Origin: Gammaproteobacteria bacterium
GTDB lineage: Bacteria > Pseudomonadota > Gammaproteobacteria > Pseudomonadales > Azotimanducaceae
Direction: 5' to 3'
DNA: 52,434 nt
Assembly (NCBI GenBank): GCA_024640825.1
Contig: JAHEEG010000001.1
Span: forward strand, 34,933-87,366
The notes below the pieces were generated by a model, which saw only the letters and a program-made list of their open reading frames with translations, was not told the DNA's origin and did no database searches. The translations under genes and the position numbers were made by a program. Below, piece after piece: positions 32,169 through 41,150 of the stretch (positions within the stretch are counted from its first letter, which is position 1; each line of letters opens with the position of its first letter).

Positions 32169-33425
32169 TCAGTTACCGAAATCCCAGGCCTCCCCTGCAT
32201 GATAACGACGTAGAACCAGCTTGGCGATGAGGATCTTGTGCACCTCGTCCGGACCGTCCGCCAGGCGCAGCGTCCGGGCACCCTGATACATGCTGGCCAG
32301 AGGCAGATCGCCACTGACACCGGCGGCACCCCAAACCTGTATGGCCCTGTCTACCACCCGATGGTAAGCGGCAGGCACGAAGATTTTGATCGCCGAAATG
32401 TCCGCGCGGGGATCCGCCCCGCTCTCCATTTTCTCCGCGCAGTCGATGGTCATCAGCCGCGCGCTCTGGATGTCCATGTAGCTTTCCGCAATGAACCCCT
32501 GCATGAACTGCTTGCTTTCCAGTTTTTCGCCACCGTGAACCTCGCGCGTCATCAACCGCTCGATCATGAGATCAAAGGCGCGCCACATCGAGCCGATAGA
32601 ATTCATGCAGTGATATACGCGGCCGGCGCCCAGCCGATCCTGAGCCGCCTGATGCCCGGTGCCGGTGCGGCCGAGTTGATTTTCCTTCGGCACGCGCACG
32701 TTGTCATAAATGATCTCGCAGTGGCTGGACGAACGGCCCCAGACCGGCACCCCGCGCACGATGTTCACGCCGGGTGTGTCTTTCGGCACGATGATCTGGG
32801 TCATTTTGTCATTGGCGGCACCCGAACCGTCCGCGTCGGCGGTGCGACACATGACGATGTAGAAGTCGGCGGCGTAGCCGTTCGACGTGAACCACTTGTG
32901 CCCATTGATGACCCATTCGTCACCGTCCAGTTCGGCCCGCGTCGTGATGGAGCGAGGATCTGAGCCCGGCTTGTCGGGTTCCGTCATGGAGAAGCCGGAC
33001 TGCATGGTGCCGTTGGTCAGCGGTTGCAGCCATTTCTCGTGCTGCTCCGGCGTGCCGTACTTCACCAGAATCTTCTGATTGCCCGAGTTCGGCGCCACGA
33101 CGCCGAACAGCGAGGCCGCACCGGGACTGTAGGCAAGCACCTCGTTCATATATGCGTGCTGCAGAAACGACAGGCCCATGCCACCGAACTCGCGGGGCAG
33201 ATGCGGCGCCCACAAACCTGCCTCCTTGACCTTTTCCTGAATCTGCCGCCGTAGCGCCTTGCCTTCGGCAACAACCTCATTCGGAGCGTTGGCGCTGTCG
33301 GACAACCAGCCCCAGAGCCTGCCTTCCAGCGGCAAGATTTCCTGATTGACGATTTCCGCGGTAGCCAGACGGATCTCGTTGATCTCATTGTCCAGCGTTG
33401 ATACCGGTTTCACGTTCATTGGCAT
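32169..33425 (-). CDS. Acyl-CoA dehydrogenase (ACAD10/11-like)
   Basis: 418 aa FAD flavoprotein. Motifs: GLWAPHLPREFGGMGLSFLQHAYMNEVLAYSPGAASLFGVVAPNSG, QSGFSMTEPDKPGSDPRSI (first ACAD signature with the Glu-Pro loop), VINGHKWFTSNGYAADFYIVM, VRVPKENQLGRTGTGHQ and the C-terminal second signature VWGAAGVSGDLPLASMYQGARTLRLADGPDEVHKILIAKLVLRRYH. Family enzymes oxidise acyl-CoAs; the sequence resembles the ACAD domain of ACAD10/11. The start at 33425 (MPMNV) has GGGAGGGG before it; the ATG at 33572 gives an unrelated extension. It is divergent from a metallo-beta-lactamase gene; the matching phosphotransferase is at 45974. Confidence 0.9.
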   Translation of the reverse strand: MPMNVKPVSTLDNEINEIRLATAEIVNQEILPLEGRLWGWLSDSANAPNEVVAEGKALRRQIQEKVKEAGLWAPHLPREFGGMGLSFLQHAYMNEVLAYSPGAASLFGVVAPNSGNQKILVKYGTPEQHEKWLQPLTNGTMQSGFSMTEPDKPGSDPRSITTRAELDGDEWVINGHKWFTSNGYAADFYIVMCRTADADGSGAANDKMTQIIVPKDTPGVNIVRGVPVWGRSSSHCEIIYDNVRVPKENQLGRTGTGHQAAQDRLGAGRVYHCMNSIGSMWRAFDLMIERLMTREVHGGEKLESKQFMQGFIAESYMDIQSARLMTIDCAEKMESGADPRADISAIKIFVPAAYHRVVDRAIQVWGAAGVSGDLPLASMYQGARTLRLADGPDEVHKILIAKLVLRRYHAGEAWDFGN

Positions 33426-33634
33426 GTGCGGCCCCTCCCTTATCTCTCTGCCTTGCGGAATCAATCTAAAGCACGGCCCGCTGCATTGCACACCTGATGT
33501 TTCAAATTGATGTCCATTTGGCGAGTATTTTGGAATAGGCGTCACCCGCCTGCGCCCTGCGGAGATTGGCATTCGCCGGTCTCCAGGCTTTTTTCGCTAT
33601 ACTGGCGCATTCACGGAAACCCGCGTGGTGCATC

Positions 33635-34741
33635 ATGAGCCAGCTGACCTATCCCTACGCCGAGCACCCCAGCCCCGGCACCACGGTGGAGGTGGCCGAC
33701 GGCGTGCGCTGGCTAACCATGCCCATGGGCGGGGGGTCGCTGAATCATATCAACCTGTACCTGTTGGAAGATAAAGACGGTTGGTGGGTGGTTGATACGG
33801 GGCTTGCTCTCACCGATATCAGCGATCTGTGGCAGGAAGTGTTCTCCCGGGAACTCGGCGACCGGCCGGTCAAAGGGGTGATCTGCACCCACATGCATCC
33901 CGATCACATTGGCCAGTCCAAGATGATCACGGATCAGTTTCGCTGCCCGCTGTACATGACCCGAGCCGAGTACTATCAGGCCCGGGCTTTTTCCGGCGGC
34001 GGTCCTTCCTATCAGTCAAGCTGGCTGGGACAGGCGTTCTACCAGCGCGCCGGCATGCCCGTCGACTATCTCGAAAAGCTGCGCCGGATGTGGGAACAAC
34101 GTTCCAGCGAGGGAATGTCCATGCCCGAGATGCCCGCCGGCTACAATCGGCTGCAGCATGGCGACGTACTGACCATCGGCAATCACGACTGGCAGATACT
34201 CGTAGGTTCAGGCCACTCGCCCGAGCATGCCTGCCTGTACTGCTCATCGCTGAAGATCATGATTTCGGGCGACCAGATTCTGCCCATCATCACCAGCAAT
34301 GTAAGCGTTCACCCCACGGAGCCGGATGCAAACCCACTCAAGGATTGGATGGAGTCCCACGACCGGCTGCTGAAGCTGCCGGCGGATATCCTCGTACTGC
34401 CGGCGCACAACCTGCCCTTCAATGGGGTCAGAGAGCGCTTGCGTGAGCTCATCGGTCATCACGAGGATCGCATGCTGGCGATCGAGGAGCACTGCGTGGA
34501 GCCGGCGGTCGCCAAAGATCTACTGCCCGTGCTGTTCGCCAGAAAGCTGGACCCGCGGCAGATGATGATGGCCCTGGGCGAGGCCATCGCACATCTGCAT
34601 CTGCTGATGCATCGCAACCGGATCGAGCGCACCCTTCACGAGGACGGCTGCTACCGGTTTCGATCCATTGACCCGGATCTGCTCAGACGGGCTCACCCGG
34701 ACAGTCACGACGCGCCCAGCGACGGACCGGTCATGGTATGA
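33635..34741 (+). CDS. Metallo-beta-lactamase-fold hydrolase (long form)
   Basis: 368 aa. The zinc-binding motif THMHPDHIG has H86, H88, D90 and H91; further ligands are in VGSGHSPEHACLYC (His) and ISGDQILP (Asp), and VLPAHNLPF (His) lies near the end. A C-terminal helical domain (about 285-360) follows the MBL fold, as in many LACTB2 or hydroxyacyl-hydrolase types. The start at 33635 (MSQLTYPYAE) gives a clean N-terminal strand, with weak RBS signals; an ATG 23 codons upstream adds unrelated residues. Acyl-CoA or lactone hydrolysis is plausible given neighbours, but not demonstrable. Confidence 0.85.
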   Translation: MSQLTYPYAEHPSPGTTVEVADGVRWLTMPMGGGSLNHINLYLLEDKDGWWVVDTGLALTDISDLWQEVFSRELGDRPVKGVICTHMHPDHIGQSKMITDQFRCPLYMTRAEYYQARAFSGGGPSYQSSWLGQAFYQRAGMPVDYLEKLRRMWEQRSSEGMSMPEMPAGYNRLQHGDVLTIGNHDWQILVGSGHSPEHACLYCSSLKIMISGDQILPIITSNVSVHPTEPDANPLKDWMESHDRLLKLPADILVLPAHNLPFNGVRERLRELIGHHEDRMLAIEEHCVEPAVAKDLLPVLFARKLDPRQMMMALGEAIAHLHLLMHRNRIERTLHEDGCYRFRSIDPDLLRRAHPDSHDAPSDGPVMV

Positions 34742-34780
34742 CCAGGCCGGTAATGGTGTGACCGCCAGGAGTAACGGGCG

Positions 34781-35116
34781 ATGCACAAAGGCGAGCTGAA
34801 ACGCCGCATCGCCGCCACCTGCTACCGGTCCCTTTACTGGGGGCAGAATCACGTCGCGCCGGGCATGCGCTCGCTTATCGGCTTCATGCTGATGGTGGGC
34901 GGCGTGTTCGGGTTTCTGCCGATTCTTGGCTTCTGGATGTTTCCGCTGGGAGTGGCTTTTGTTGCCCTCGACGTGCCCCTGGCGCGTCACAAGATCGACG
35001 ACTGGATGGCGGCGCTGGCGAGAGAGGCCCGCCTGAACCACGTATCGCCCTCAGACCCCTCGCCATCGGGCGGCGCAAATCAGCGGCCGGAAGACGACTC
35101 CACGTCCAGCCAGTAA
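34781..35116 (+). CDS. Small two-helix membrane protein
   Basis: 111 aa. A basic N-terminus (KGELKRRIAATCYRSLYWG) is followed by two hydrophobic segments (GFMLMVGGVFGFLPILGFW and FPLGVAFVALDVPL), then a polar, Ser/Pro-rich C-tail. The repeated glycine/proline pattern resembles PGPGW-type small membrane proteins, but I do not recognise a named family. It lies 39 bp after the MBL gene on the same strand and its last 37 bp overlap the end of the convergent MBL gene. No function is proposed. Confidence 0.65.
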   Translation: MHKGELKRRIAATCYRSLYWGQNHVAPGMRSLIGFMLMVGGVFGFLPILGFWMFPLGVAFVALDVPLARHKIDDWMAALAREARLNHVSPSDPSPSGGANQRPEDDSTSSQ

Positions 35117-35952
35117 CCGCCTTCCGGACGCTTTCTGACCCGCCCGGCCGTTGGGGTGGCGAAGTGAGTGCCGATAACCAGCACAGGCTGCTCGGCGTAC
35201 TGCGCCAGGAGGGATTCCCGAGTGGACCGCCCCTGCTCCGCATCATAGTCTGCCGAGCTGCACCAGTCGGTACGGGTCATCTGACACGGATGGTGAATGC
35301 AGTCGCCGGTGATGAGCGCCGTCTGCCCCGCTGATTCGATGAGCACGCTGACGTGACCCGGGGTATGGCCGGGCGTGGGCTTGAGGCGAACCGATTCACA
35401 GACCTGATGCTCCCAGCCGATGAGATCCACCAGGCCAGCCTCAAATACCGGACGTACCGAATCGTCCAGAATGCCCGCGTTCAGCGGGTCGTCATCAACG
35501 CCGTCCCAGTAGCGCCACTCATTCTCAGCCAGAAGGTATCGAGCGTTGGGAAAGGTAGGCACCCAGGCGCCATCGACCAGCATCGTATTCCAGCCCACAT
35601 GGTCGACATGGAGATGCGTGCAGAGCACGGTGTCGATGGATTCGCGGGGATAACCGGCGGCCTTGAGGTCACTGAGAAACTCCGTCTGCAGATTCGACCA
35701 GGTGGGAATCGAACGCACCTTGTCGTTACCAATGCAGGTATCCACGATGATGCGCCGATCGCCGGTATCCACCACAAGCGCATGAACGCTCATGATCAGG
35801 TTGCCCTGCGCATCCATGAAGTGAGGCTGCAGCCAGCTGATGGGCAGACAGGCCTCGCGAGTCGCATCGGGGAGGATGAAACGCGTACCCCCAGCGATTT
35901 CCATTTCCACGATGCGCGTGATTCTGACCTCGCCTACTTGCCACTGATTCAT
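35080..35952 (-). CDS. Metallo-beta-lactamase-fold hydrolase
   Basis: 290 aa. The zinc site is CTHLHVDHVGWN (H113, H115, D117, H118), with PTPGHTPGHVSVL (His), ITGDCIHHP (Asp) and IGTHFATPTAGRV at the end. This matches N-acyl homoserine lactonase/quinolone-type MBL hydrolases, in which GHTPGH and GD are conserved. The start ATG at 35952 follows GGAGGGCG. It is divergent from the FATP-like gene across 126 bp. The substrate is unknown. Confidence 0.87.
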   Translation of the reverse strand: MNQWQVGEVRITRIVEMEIAGGTRFILPDATREACLPISWLQPHFMDAQGNLIMSVHALVVDTGDRRIIVDTCIGNDKVRSIPTWSNLQTEFLSDLKAAGYPRESIDTVLCTHLHVDHVGWNTMLVDGAWVPTFPNARYLLAENEWRYWDGVDDDPLNAGILDDSVRPVFEAGLVDLIGWEHQVCESVRLKPTPGHTPGHVSVLIESAGQTALITGDCIHHPCQMTRTDWCSSADYDAEQGRSTRESLLAQYAEQPVLVIGTHFATPTAGRVRKRPEGGYWLDVESSSGR

Positions 35953-36078
35953 TTCGCCCTCCAGCTAAACTCACGAGTTTTCCTTTACCGAGCATGACAT
36001 AATCAGGTTGAAGGGGGGAGAACGTCGGGCTATGGTGCGCGCCACCACGTTAACTTGAGGCCGCCGATCGGATGAACA

Positions 36079-37887
36079 ATGGGAATCGTTGACGCTGCCC
36101 GCACCCTAGCCCAGGTACCCACCCTGCTGGCTTTGAAGAAGGGCATGCAGCAGCGGCCGCTGCATGAACGGGACTGCTTCTCGGCCCGCATCGAGCAGAC
36201 AACAGCGCGCATTCCCGACCATCCCGCGGTTCTGTTTGAAGGTCGAACCATGTCCTGGCGCGATCTAAACGCTTTGGCGAATCGTTATGCCTGCGTATTC
36301 AAGGCGCAGGGACTGCAGCCAGGCGACACGGCCAGTCTGTTCATGGAGAACCGCATCGAGTTTCTGGCGACGGTGATCGCCCTCAACAAACTCGGCGTCG
36401 TTGCCGCTCTGATCAACACGAATCTGCGAGGCCGGCCGCTGGTTCATTGTGTATCCGTGACGGATTCCGCCAAGTGCATCTTCGGAGCAGAGCTTGCCGA
36501 CGCGCTGGGGGAGGTCCGGGAAGAGCTCGCCCTTCAAGCCGGCGCAGACTTTCTGTGGGTCGCCGACACCGGCAGCAGCGATGCTCCTGGCTGGGCACTG
36601 GATCTCGGAGCTTTGAGCAGGGTTGAGTCTGAAAGCAACCCGTCGGACACCGCTGGACGAACCCTGGGTGAAAACGCTTTCTACATCTTCACCTCTGGAA
36701 CTACCGGCCTGCCTAAGGCAGCGGTACTGTCCAACCGGCGCTACCTCGGCAGCGCCACCCTGTCTCACAAAGCCGGGTTGAAATGCTCCGAAGAAGACCG
36801 CATTTACCTCTGCCTGCCGCTGTATCACGGCACCGGCCTGATGATTGGCGCGGGCGCCGCCTTCTCTTCGGGCGCCAGCATGTTTCTGCGCCGGAAGTTT
36901 TCGGCCAGCAACTTCCTGAGCGAGGTCCGCGAGCACGACACCAGTTGCTTCGTATACATCGGTGAGCTGTGCCGCTACCTCTTGAACACGGAGGTTAAGG
37001 CCGACGATCACCGGAACCCGCTGACCCGCACCATCGGCAACGGTCTGCGGCCCGACATCTGGCACGAGTTCAAGAACCGTTTCGGGATCAAGCGCATCAC
37101 GGAGTTCTACGGCGCGAGCGAAGGCAACGTAGCTTTCGCGAACATTCTCAACAAAGACTGCACCGTGGGAATGACATCCGCCAGGATCGCACTGGTTAAA
37201 TACGACGTTGCCGCAGACGAGATCATCAAAAATGCGAGCGGCCACTGCGTTGAGGTGAACCCGGGAGAGCCGGGGTTGCTGCTCGGTAACATCAATGCGG
37301 AGGCGGTATTCGAGGGTTATACGAACAAAGAGGCCACAGAGAGCAAGATCCTCCGCAACGTCTTTGAGGACGAAGATGCCTGGTTCAACTCAGGTGATCT
37401 GATGAAGACGGTGGACGTTGGCTTCAGCCTGGGGTTCGACCACTATCAGTTTGTCGACCGGGTGGGCGACACTTTTCGCTGGAAGTCGGAAAACGTGTCG
37501 ACCAATGAGGTTGGCGAGATCATCAACGGTTTCCCCGACGTCAAGTACTGCAACGTCTACGGCGTCAACGTACCCGGCGCGGACGGTCGTGCCGGGATGG
37601 CCGCCCTCATCCTGGAAGACGTTGCGGACACTCTGGACCTGGAAGCTTTTTCCCGCTACGTCGGCGAGCAGTTGCCGCCGTACGCACGGCCCGTGTTCCT
37701 GAGGGTCGAGCCCGAAATCGACGTGACAGGCACTTTCAAGATGGTCAAAGGCCAGCTGAAAGAGGAAGGCTATGACCCTGCCAGGATCGCCGACCCGCTG
37801 TTTGTCATGAAGCCCGGCAAAGCCCTCTATGAGGTACTGGATGCCGAATACGCGGCGCTCATCCTCCGCGGTGAAGCCGGCTACTGA
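36079..37887 (+). CDS. Long-chain acyl-CoA synthetase, FATP/FadD6-like
   Basis: 602 aa adenylate-forming enzyme. Motifs: YIFTSGTTGLPKAA (ATP-binding P-loop, about residues 202-215), CLPLYHGTGLMIG, EFYGASEGNVAF, FNSGDLMKTV, YQFVDRVGDTFRWKSENVSTNEV and YGVNVPGADGRAGMAAL (FATP/VLACS signature), then TGTFKMVKGQLKEEGYDP. The VGDTFRWKGENVST-type motif is specific to the fatty acid transport protein group, which activates long- or very-long-chain or sterol side-chain acids. It is convergent with an LLM gene. Within a region of acyl-CoA enzymes it likely starts a lipid or steroid-acid pathway. Confidence 0.92.
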   Translation: MGIVDAARTLAQVPTLLALKKGMQQRPLHERDCFSARIEQTTARIPDHPAVLFEGRTMSWRDLNALANRYACVFKAQGLQPGDTASLFMENRIEFLATVIALNKLGVVAALINTNLRGRPLVHCVSVTDSAKCIFGAELADALGEVREELALQAGADFLWVADTGSSDAPGWALDLGALSRVESESNPSDTAGRTLGENAFYIFTSGTTGLPKAAVLSNRRYLGSATLSHKAGLKCSEEDRIYLCLPLYHGTGLMIGAGAAFSSGASMFLRRKFSASNFLSEVREHDTSCFVYIGELCRYLLNTEVKADDHRNPLTRTIGNGLRPDIWHEFKNRFGIKRITEFYGASEGNVAFANILNKDCTVGMTSARIALVKYDVAADEIIKNASGHCVEVNPGEPGLLLGNINAEAVFEGYTNKEATESKILRNVFEDEDAWFNSGDLMKTVDVGFSLGFDHYQFVDRVGDTFRWKSENVSTNEVGEIINGFPDVKYCNVYGVNVPGADGRAGMAALILEDVADTLDLEAFSRYVGEQLPPYARPVFLRVEPEIDVTGTFKMVKGQLKEEGYDPARIADPLFVMKPGKALYEVLDAEYAALILRGEAGY

Positions 37888-37911
37888 GACGGCCTGAAAA
37901 ACGAAAACCGA

Positions 37912-38985
37912 TCAGGAAAACTGCGCCACCACGGCCTCGTCCAGAAGCGTCAGGGCTTTTCGCGCTTCCGTCCGGTCTGTACCCGCGGTAGGTCCGCTGA
38001 TAATCACCTTGTCGACCCCCAAAGAGGCCAGTTCCTGCAATCTTTCGATGCAGTAATCGGGCGGACCGGCAATGGCGTAGCGGTCTACGAAATCGTCGTT
38101 GAGCAACGTGGCCTGCACCGAATCTCCCCTAGTGTGCGCTTGCATATCGTAACCGTCGTGCAGCGTCTCCAGCACCTTGCGGCTCTCGTCATCCGCTGGA
38201 CCCGCTACCTCACCGTGCATGACTGAAAATCGAGCAAAAGTGGTCAGCCCACCGCGCACCAGCGCCCGCGCGACCCTGCGATCCGGGTGACAAACCAGAT
38301 TCACGTAGGCACCCACGGCTAAGTCGTCAGGATTCAGGCCAGCTTCCATCCGGGCCGAGCGCGCCAGATCTACACCCCAGGCCAGCCTTTCCGGTACCGC
38401 ACCCAGCGTGAACATCACTCTGTCCGCCAGGCGACCGGCCATGGCGATAACCCGGGGACCGGTGGCGGCCACCTCCACCGGAACTTTGGGCAGTTCACCC
38501 TTCAGCCAGCGGATGCGACTAGCCGTCGGATGATCCGCCAGTTCGAGCTCGGAGACCGGTGCCGCCACCTGATCGGACAGCGGGATTTGATCGAAGGGGA
38601 CGCTTTCGCCGCGCAGGTAGCGCTGCAGGACATCCACGTACCGCTCGAAGCCCGCAAATCTGGCCGGGGACCGGCCAAGATGGGCGAGCGCCGAATCGCC
38701 GCGGCCAATTCCCAGAACCATTCTGCCCCCGGAAACCTGCTGCACGGCGCTCGCAGCCGACGCGGTGACAGCGGGATGGCGGGTAACGGAATTGGTGACG
38801 CCAGTACCCAGACCCAGCCGTCGGGTGCCGGTCGCGGCCAGCGTCAGCGCAACGTAGGAATCCGGTGCGAGATTCTGAGAATCCACCACCAGCATGCCCG
38901 CCCAGCCGGCTTGCTCAGCGCGCTGAGCCGTGTTGAGAGCATGATGCGGCGTAGAGTGGGTAAGCATCCAGAGCTGCATAGGCAT
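37912..38985 (-). CDS. LLM class F420-dependent oxidoreductase (4)
   Basis: 357 aa luciferase-like TIM-barrel protein: MQLWMLTHSTPHHALNTAQRAEQAGWAGMLVVDSQNLAPDSYVALTLAATGTRRLGLGTGVTNSVTRHPAVTASAASAVQQVSGGRMVLGIGRGDSALAHLG. The RLGLGTGV...RHP and GIGRGDSA motifs are typical of the subgroup including F420-dependent glucose-6-phosphate and methylenetetrahydromethanopterin-like reductases. Substrate unknown. It is convergent with the FATP-like gene, with a 24-bp gap. Downstream on the other side, 38986-39336 separate it from the next LLM. Confidence 0.87.
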   Translation of the reverse strand: MPMQLWMLTHSTPHHALNTAQRAEQAGWAGMLVVDSQNLAPDSYVALTLAATGTRRLGLGTGVTNSVTRHPAVTASAASAVQQVSGGRMVLGIGRGDSALAHLGRSPARFAGFERYVDVLQRYLRGESVPFDQIPLSDQVAAPVSELELADHPTASRIRWLKGELPKVPVEVAATGPRVIAMAGRLADRVMFTLGAVPERLAWGVDLARSARMEAGLNPDDLAVGAYVNLVCHPDRRVARALVRGGLTTFARFSVMHGEVAGPADDESRKVLETLHDGYDMQAHTRGDSVQATLLNDDFVDRYAIAGPPDYCIERLQELASLGVDKVIISGPTAGTDRTEARKALTLLDEAVVAQFS

Positions 38986-39336
38986 TCTGTCGAACCAGCA
39001 ATGAAGGGGGAAGACTACCCCAGCGCCGCCGCGATGTCCGCTGACCAGTGACCCTGACGGCGCAGGACAACGGCGGGACTATGGATATGTTCGGTCCGCT
39101 TCCAAAAGCAAAAAAGGCGAGCGGAACCCAGTCGGAAACCCGGTTGGACCAGGATTCCGCTCAGAGCGTCCGGCCACAGTCAGGGGGAAGGGAGGGAGCA
39201 CCGCGGCGAACGCGGACCAGCACCTGCTGAAAACCGTACCCGCGATCCGGGAGGACGGATCAGTCTGCACATCCTGGTAAGATCTTATATCTGATTGGGT
39301 GAACGTTTGCTGAACGAAATGTGGCGCAGACCCGGG
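38986..39336. other. 351-bp gene-free spacer
   Basis: No credible gene. It holds a minus-strand terminator-like structure at 39108-39162 and a 6-bp inverted repeat GATCCG-N6-CGGATC near 39245-39262. A short plus-strand frame (about 60 codons at 39048-39230) is Ser/Thr/Arg-rich, has no recognisable domain and was not called. Confidence 0.6.
39108..39162 (-). terminator. Terminator-like hairpin after LLM (5)
   Basis: On the minus strand an 8-bp stem GAGCGGAA / TTCCGCTC (39162-39155 with 39126-39119) encloses a 28-nt partly paired loop and is followed by GCCTTTTTTGC. This fits an intrinsic terminator for the LLM gene ending at 39337. Confidence 0.55.
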
Positions 39337-40209
39337 TCAGCCGTTGATAGCGGCACCTATGGACGCGTACTGATCCAGCAGCGGCAACACCGTGTCGGCG
39401 TCTGCAGGGGGCAAACCAAAGACCACGCGGTTGAAACCCATATCCAGCAGTGCTCGCACGCGGGGTTCATCGGGGCCGACACCGAAGATGGTGAAGTCCG
39501 GCTCTCCGCCGCGCCCGGCGGCGCTCCAGGCCTCGCGGGTCAGTCGAATGCCTTCCTGGTAATCCACAGCACCCTGAGCGGCCGCGCGGCTCGGATCCTG
39601 ATGAATGGGAAACCAACCATCGCCATATTCCGCGATACGTTCATAGGTCCAGCGCGAAGAGGCGCCCAGCAGCACTTTGGGGCCGCCGGGCTGAACGGGT
39701 TTAGGGAATGACCAGACGGGTTCAAAATCCACGAAGTCCCCGTGGAATTCCGCCGCTTCTTCGTTCCAGATCGTCCGCATTGCCAGCACCCGCTCCCGCA
39801 GAACCCGCCAACGCGAAGCGAAATCCACACCATGGTTGGCCATCTCCTCGACGTTCCAGCCCGCACCTACGCCCAGCAGTACCCGCCCGCCGGACAGCCT
39901 GTCCAGAGAGGCGACGGTTTTCGCCAGCACGATAGGATCGTGCTCAGTAATCAGCGTGATTCCGGTTCCCAACCTGATGGTGGAGGTCACCGCAGCGGCG
40001 GTAGCCAACGCCACGTAGGGGTCAAAGGTGTGGGAATATTCCCGAGGCAGCTCACGACCGCCCGGCCAGGGGGTGAGACGACTGGCTGGAATATGAGTGT
40101 GCTCCGTTACGAAAAGAGACTCGAACCCGCGGGCCTCGGCAGCACGGGCCAGTTCCGCGGGAGCGATACTGTACTCGGTGGGGAATATCAGAACGCCGAA
40201 GTCAGCCAC
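39337..40209 (-). CDS. LLM class F420-dependent oxidoreductase (5)
   Basis: 290 aa. MADFGVLIFPTEYSIAPAELARAAEARGFESLFVTEHTHIPASRLTPWPGG, a STIRLGTGITLITEHDPIVLAKTVASLDRLSGGRVLLGVGAGWNVEEMANHGVDF core and VLLGASSRWTYERIAEYGDGWFPI correspond to the TIGR03619-type F420-dependent subgroup, in which EHTHIP and GVGAGWN are conserved. The substrate is unknown. It lies 45 bp downstream of the lytic transglycosylase on the same strand and may be co-transcribed. Confidence 0.9.
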   Translation of the reverse strand: MADFGVLIFPTEYSIAPAELARAAEARGFESLFVTEHTHIPASRLTPWPGGRELPREYSHTFDPYVALATAAAVTSTIRLGTGITLITEHDPIVLAKTVASLDRLSGGRVLLGVGAGWNVEEMANHGVDFASRWRVLRERVLAMRTIWNEEAAEFHGDFVDFEPVWSFPKPVQPGGPKVLLGASSRWTYERIAEYGDGWFPIHQDPSRAAAQGAVDYQEGIRLTREAWSAAGRGGEPDFTIFGVGPDEPRVRALLDMGFNRVVFGLPPADADTVLPLLDQYASIGAAING

Positions 40210-40253
40210 CGCGGACCGGGCCTCTCAGGACAAGTCGATGGAGAAGGGGCGTT

Positions 40254-40856
40254 TCAAAGGGGCATGCTTCGAAGCTGCGCGCGCGCGCGGTCGATCTTCG
40301 CCACATAGCGGCTCGCTGCACTCAGCTCCTGGCTGTACATACCGATATTGTAGGCCTTGAGCGCGCATAGATCGCCACCGCAGCGTTCTCTGAGATGGGA
40401 TAGCACCTGGGCGCCGCAGTAGATGTTCTCTGCGGGGTCGATAAGATTTGAGCTACCGCAGAACTGGCTCCACATCTCAGGACGGACCTGCGCGGGGCCA
40501 ACGGCGCCCACGTGAGACACCGCCTGCTTACGAAAAGTGCTCTCGGTGTGGACCAGACTTGCAAGCAGTTCCGGATCAATGTGCTGACGTGTCGACGCCT
40601 CAAGAATCCAACTTGCGAACTCACGTGCCGCAACGTCCCCGACCCCGAAAGCCAGACTGACACGCGTACCGAACGCGTCTACCTCGTCCACCCAGCGCTG
40701 CTGAGAATGCTTGGCCGCTGGAATTGCGAAGGCGATCCGCTCGTAACCCTGATGCGCGCCAAGACTACCCACCGCCAGCGCTACCGAAAATATTGCGGCA
40801 ACTATAAAGCCTTGCAGCTTTATTACGGGGGCAATCTCCTTCCAGATTTCACGCAT
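40254..40856 (-). CDS. Lytic transglycosylase (SLT domain)
   Basis: 200 aa. An N-terminal hydrophobic segment (GFIVAAIFSVALAVGSLGA) acts as signal peptide or membrane anchor. The SLT domain follows: DPELLASLVHTESTFRKQAVSHVGAVGPAQVRPEMW (catalytic Glu105 in TESTF; G-x-x-GPAQ motif), PAENIYCGAQVLSHLRERCGGDLCALKAYNIG. It cleaves peptidoglycan between MurNAc and GlcNAc in the periplasm. Cys pairs suggest a disulfide. The AT-rich region upstream (40857-41110) probably carries its promoter. Confidence 0.87.
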   Translation of the reverse strand: MREIWKEIAPVIKLQGFIVAAIFSVALAVGSLGAHQGYERIAFAIPAAKHSQQRWVDEVDAFGTRVSLAFGVGDVAAREFASWILEASTRQHIDPELLASLVHTESTFRKQAVSHVGAVGPAQVRPEMWSQFCGSSNLIDPAENIYCGAQVLSHLRERCGGDLCALKAYNIGMYSQELSAASRYVAKIDRARAQLRSMPL

Positions 40857-41114
40857 TAGACGAATTTCGCTCTTTCCTGGTTCTTTCTCGCTGGGCGTAT
40901 TCTACTTGTCACGAGTCACATAATGAAGAAAAACAGGAGCACATTCCTGGCGACTACTGTTTGACCTATGTATGAAAATGTGGAGTTAGTAGCCACTAAC
41001 CCATAAAGCGTCTTTTCGCCGGACCACGCCGGCTTTCTATGTATAAGAAAGCTCTAATATAGATCTACTAGTTATAATCGCTCGTGATAGCTCATTAGCT
41101 AATGATAGCGCAAA
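40857..41114. other. AT-rich intergenic segment with palindromes
   Basis: Clearly AT-rich compared with the rest of the window. It contains the perfect 14-bp palindrome TCATTAGCTAATGA (41092-41105), a GTTAGT-AGCC-ACTAAC hairpin (40985-41000) and GCCGG-N6-CCGGC followed by TTTCT. No gene or known RNA was recognised. It probably holds the promoter of the lytic transglycosylase; the palindrome could be a regulator site. Confidence 0.5.
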
Positions 41115-41133
41115 GGCCGCCTAATCGGCGGCC
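41109..41133 (-). terminator. Terminator-like hairpin after LLM (6)
   Basis: A perfect 7-bp stem GGCCGCC / GGCGGCC with a 5-nt loop (41133-41115) followed on the minus strand by TTTGCG, 18 bp after the LLM stop at 41151. The short T-run makes it a modest intrinsic terminator for the 45750-41151 operon. Confidence 0.6.
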
Positions 41134-41150
41134 CGCCAGAAAGCGGCCGC

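Noticed and set aside
39048-39230. 60-codon plus-strand open frame
   Set aside because: Low-complexity, no RBS or domain, and overlapped by a minus-strand terminator structure.
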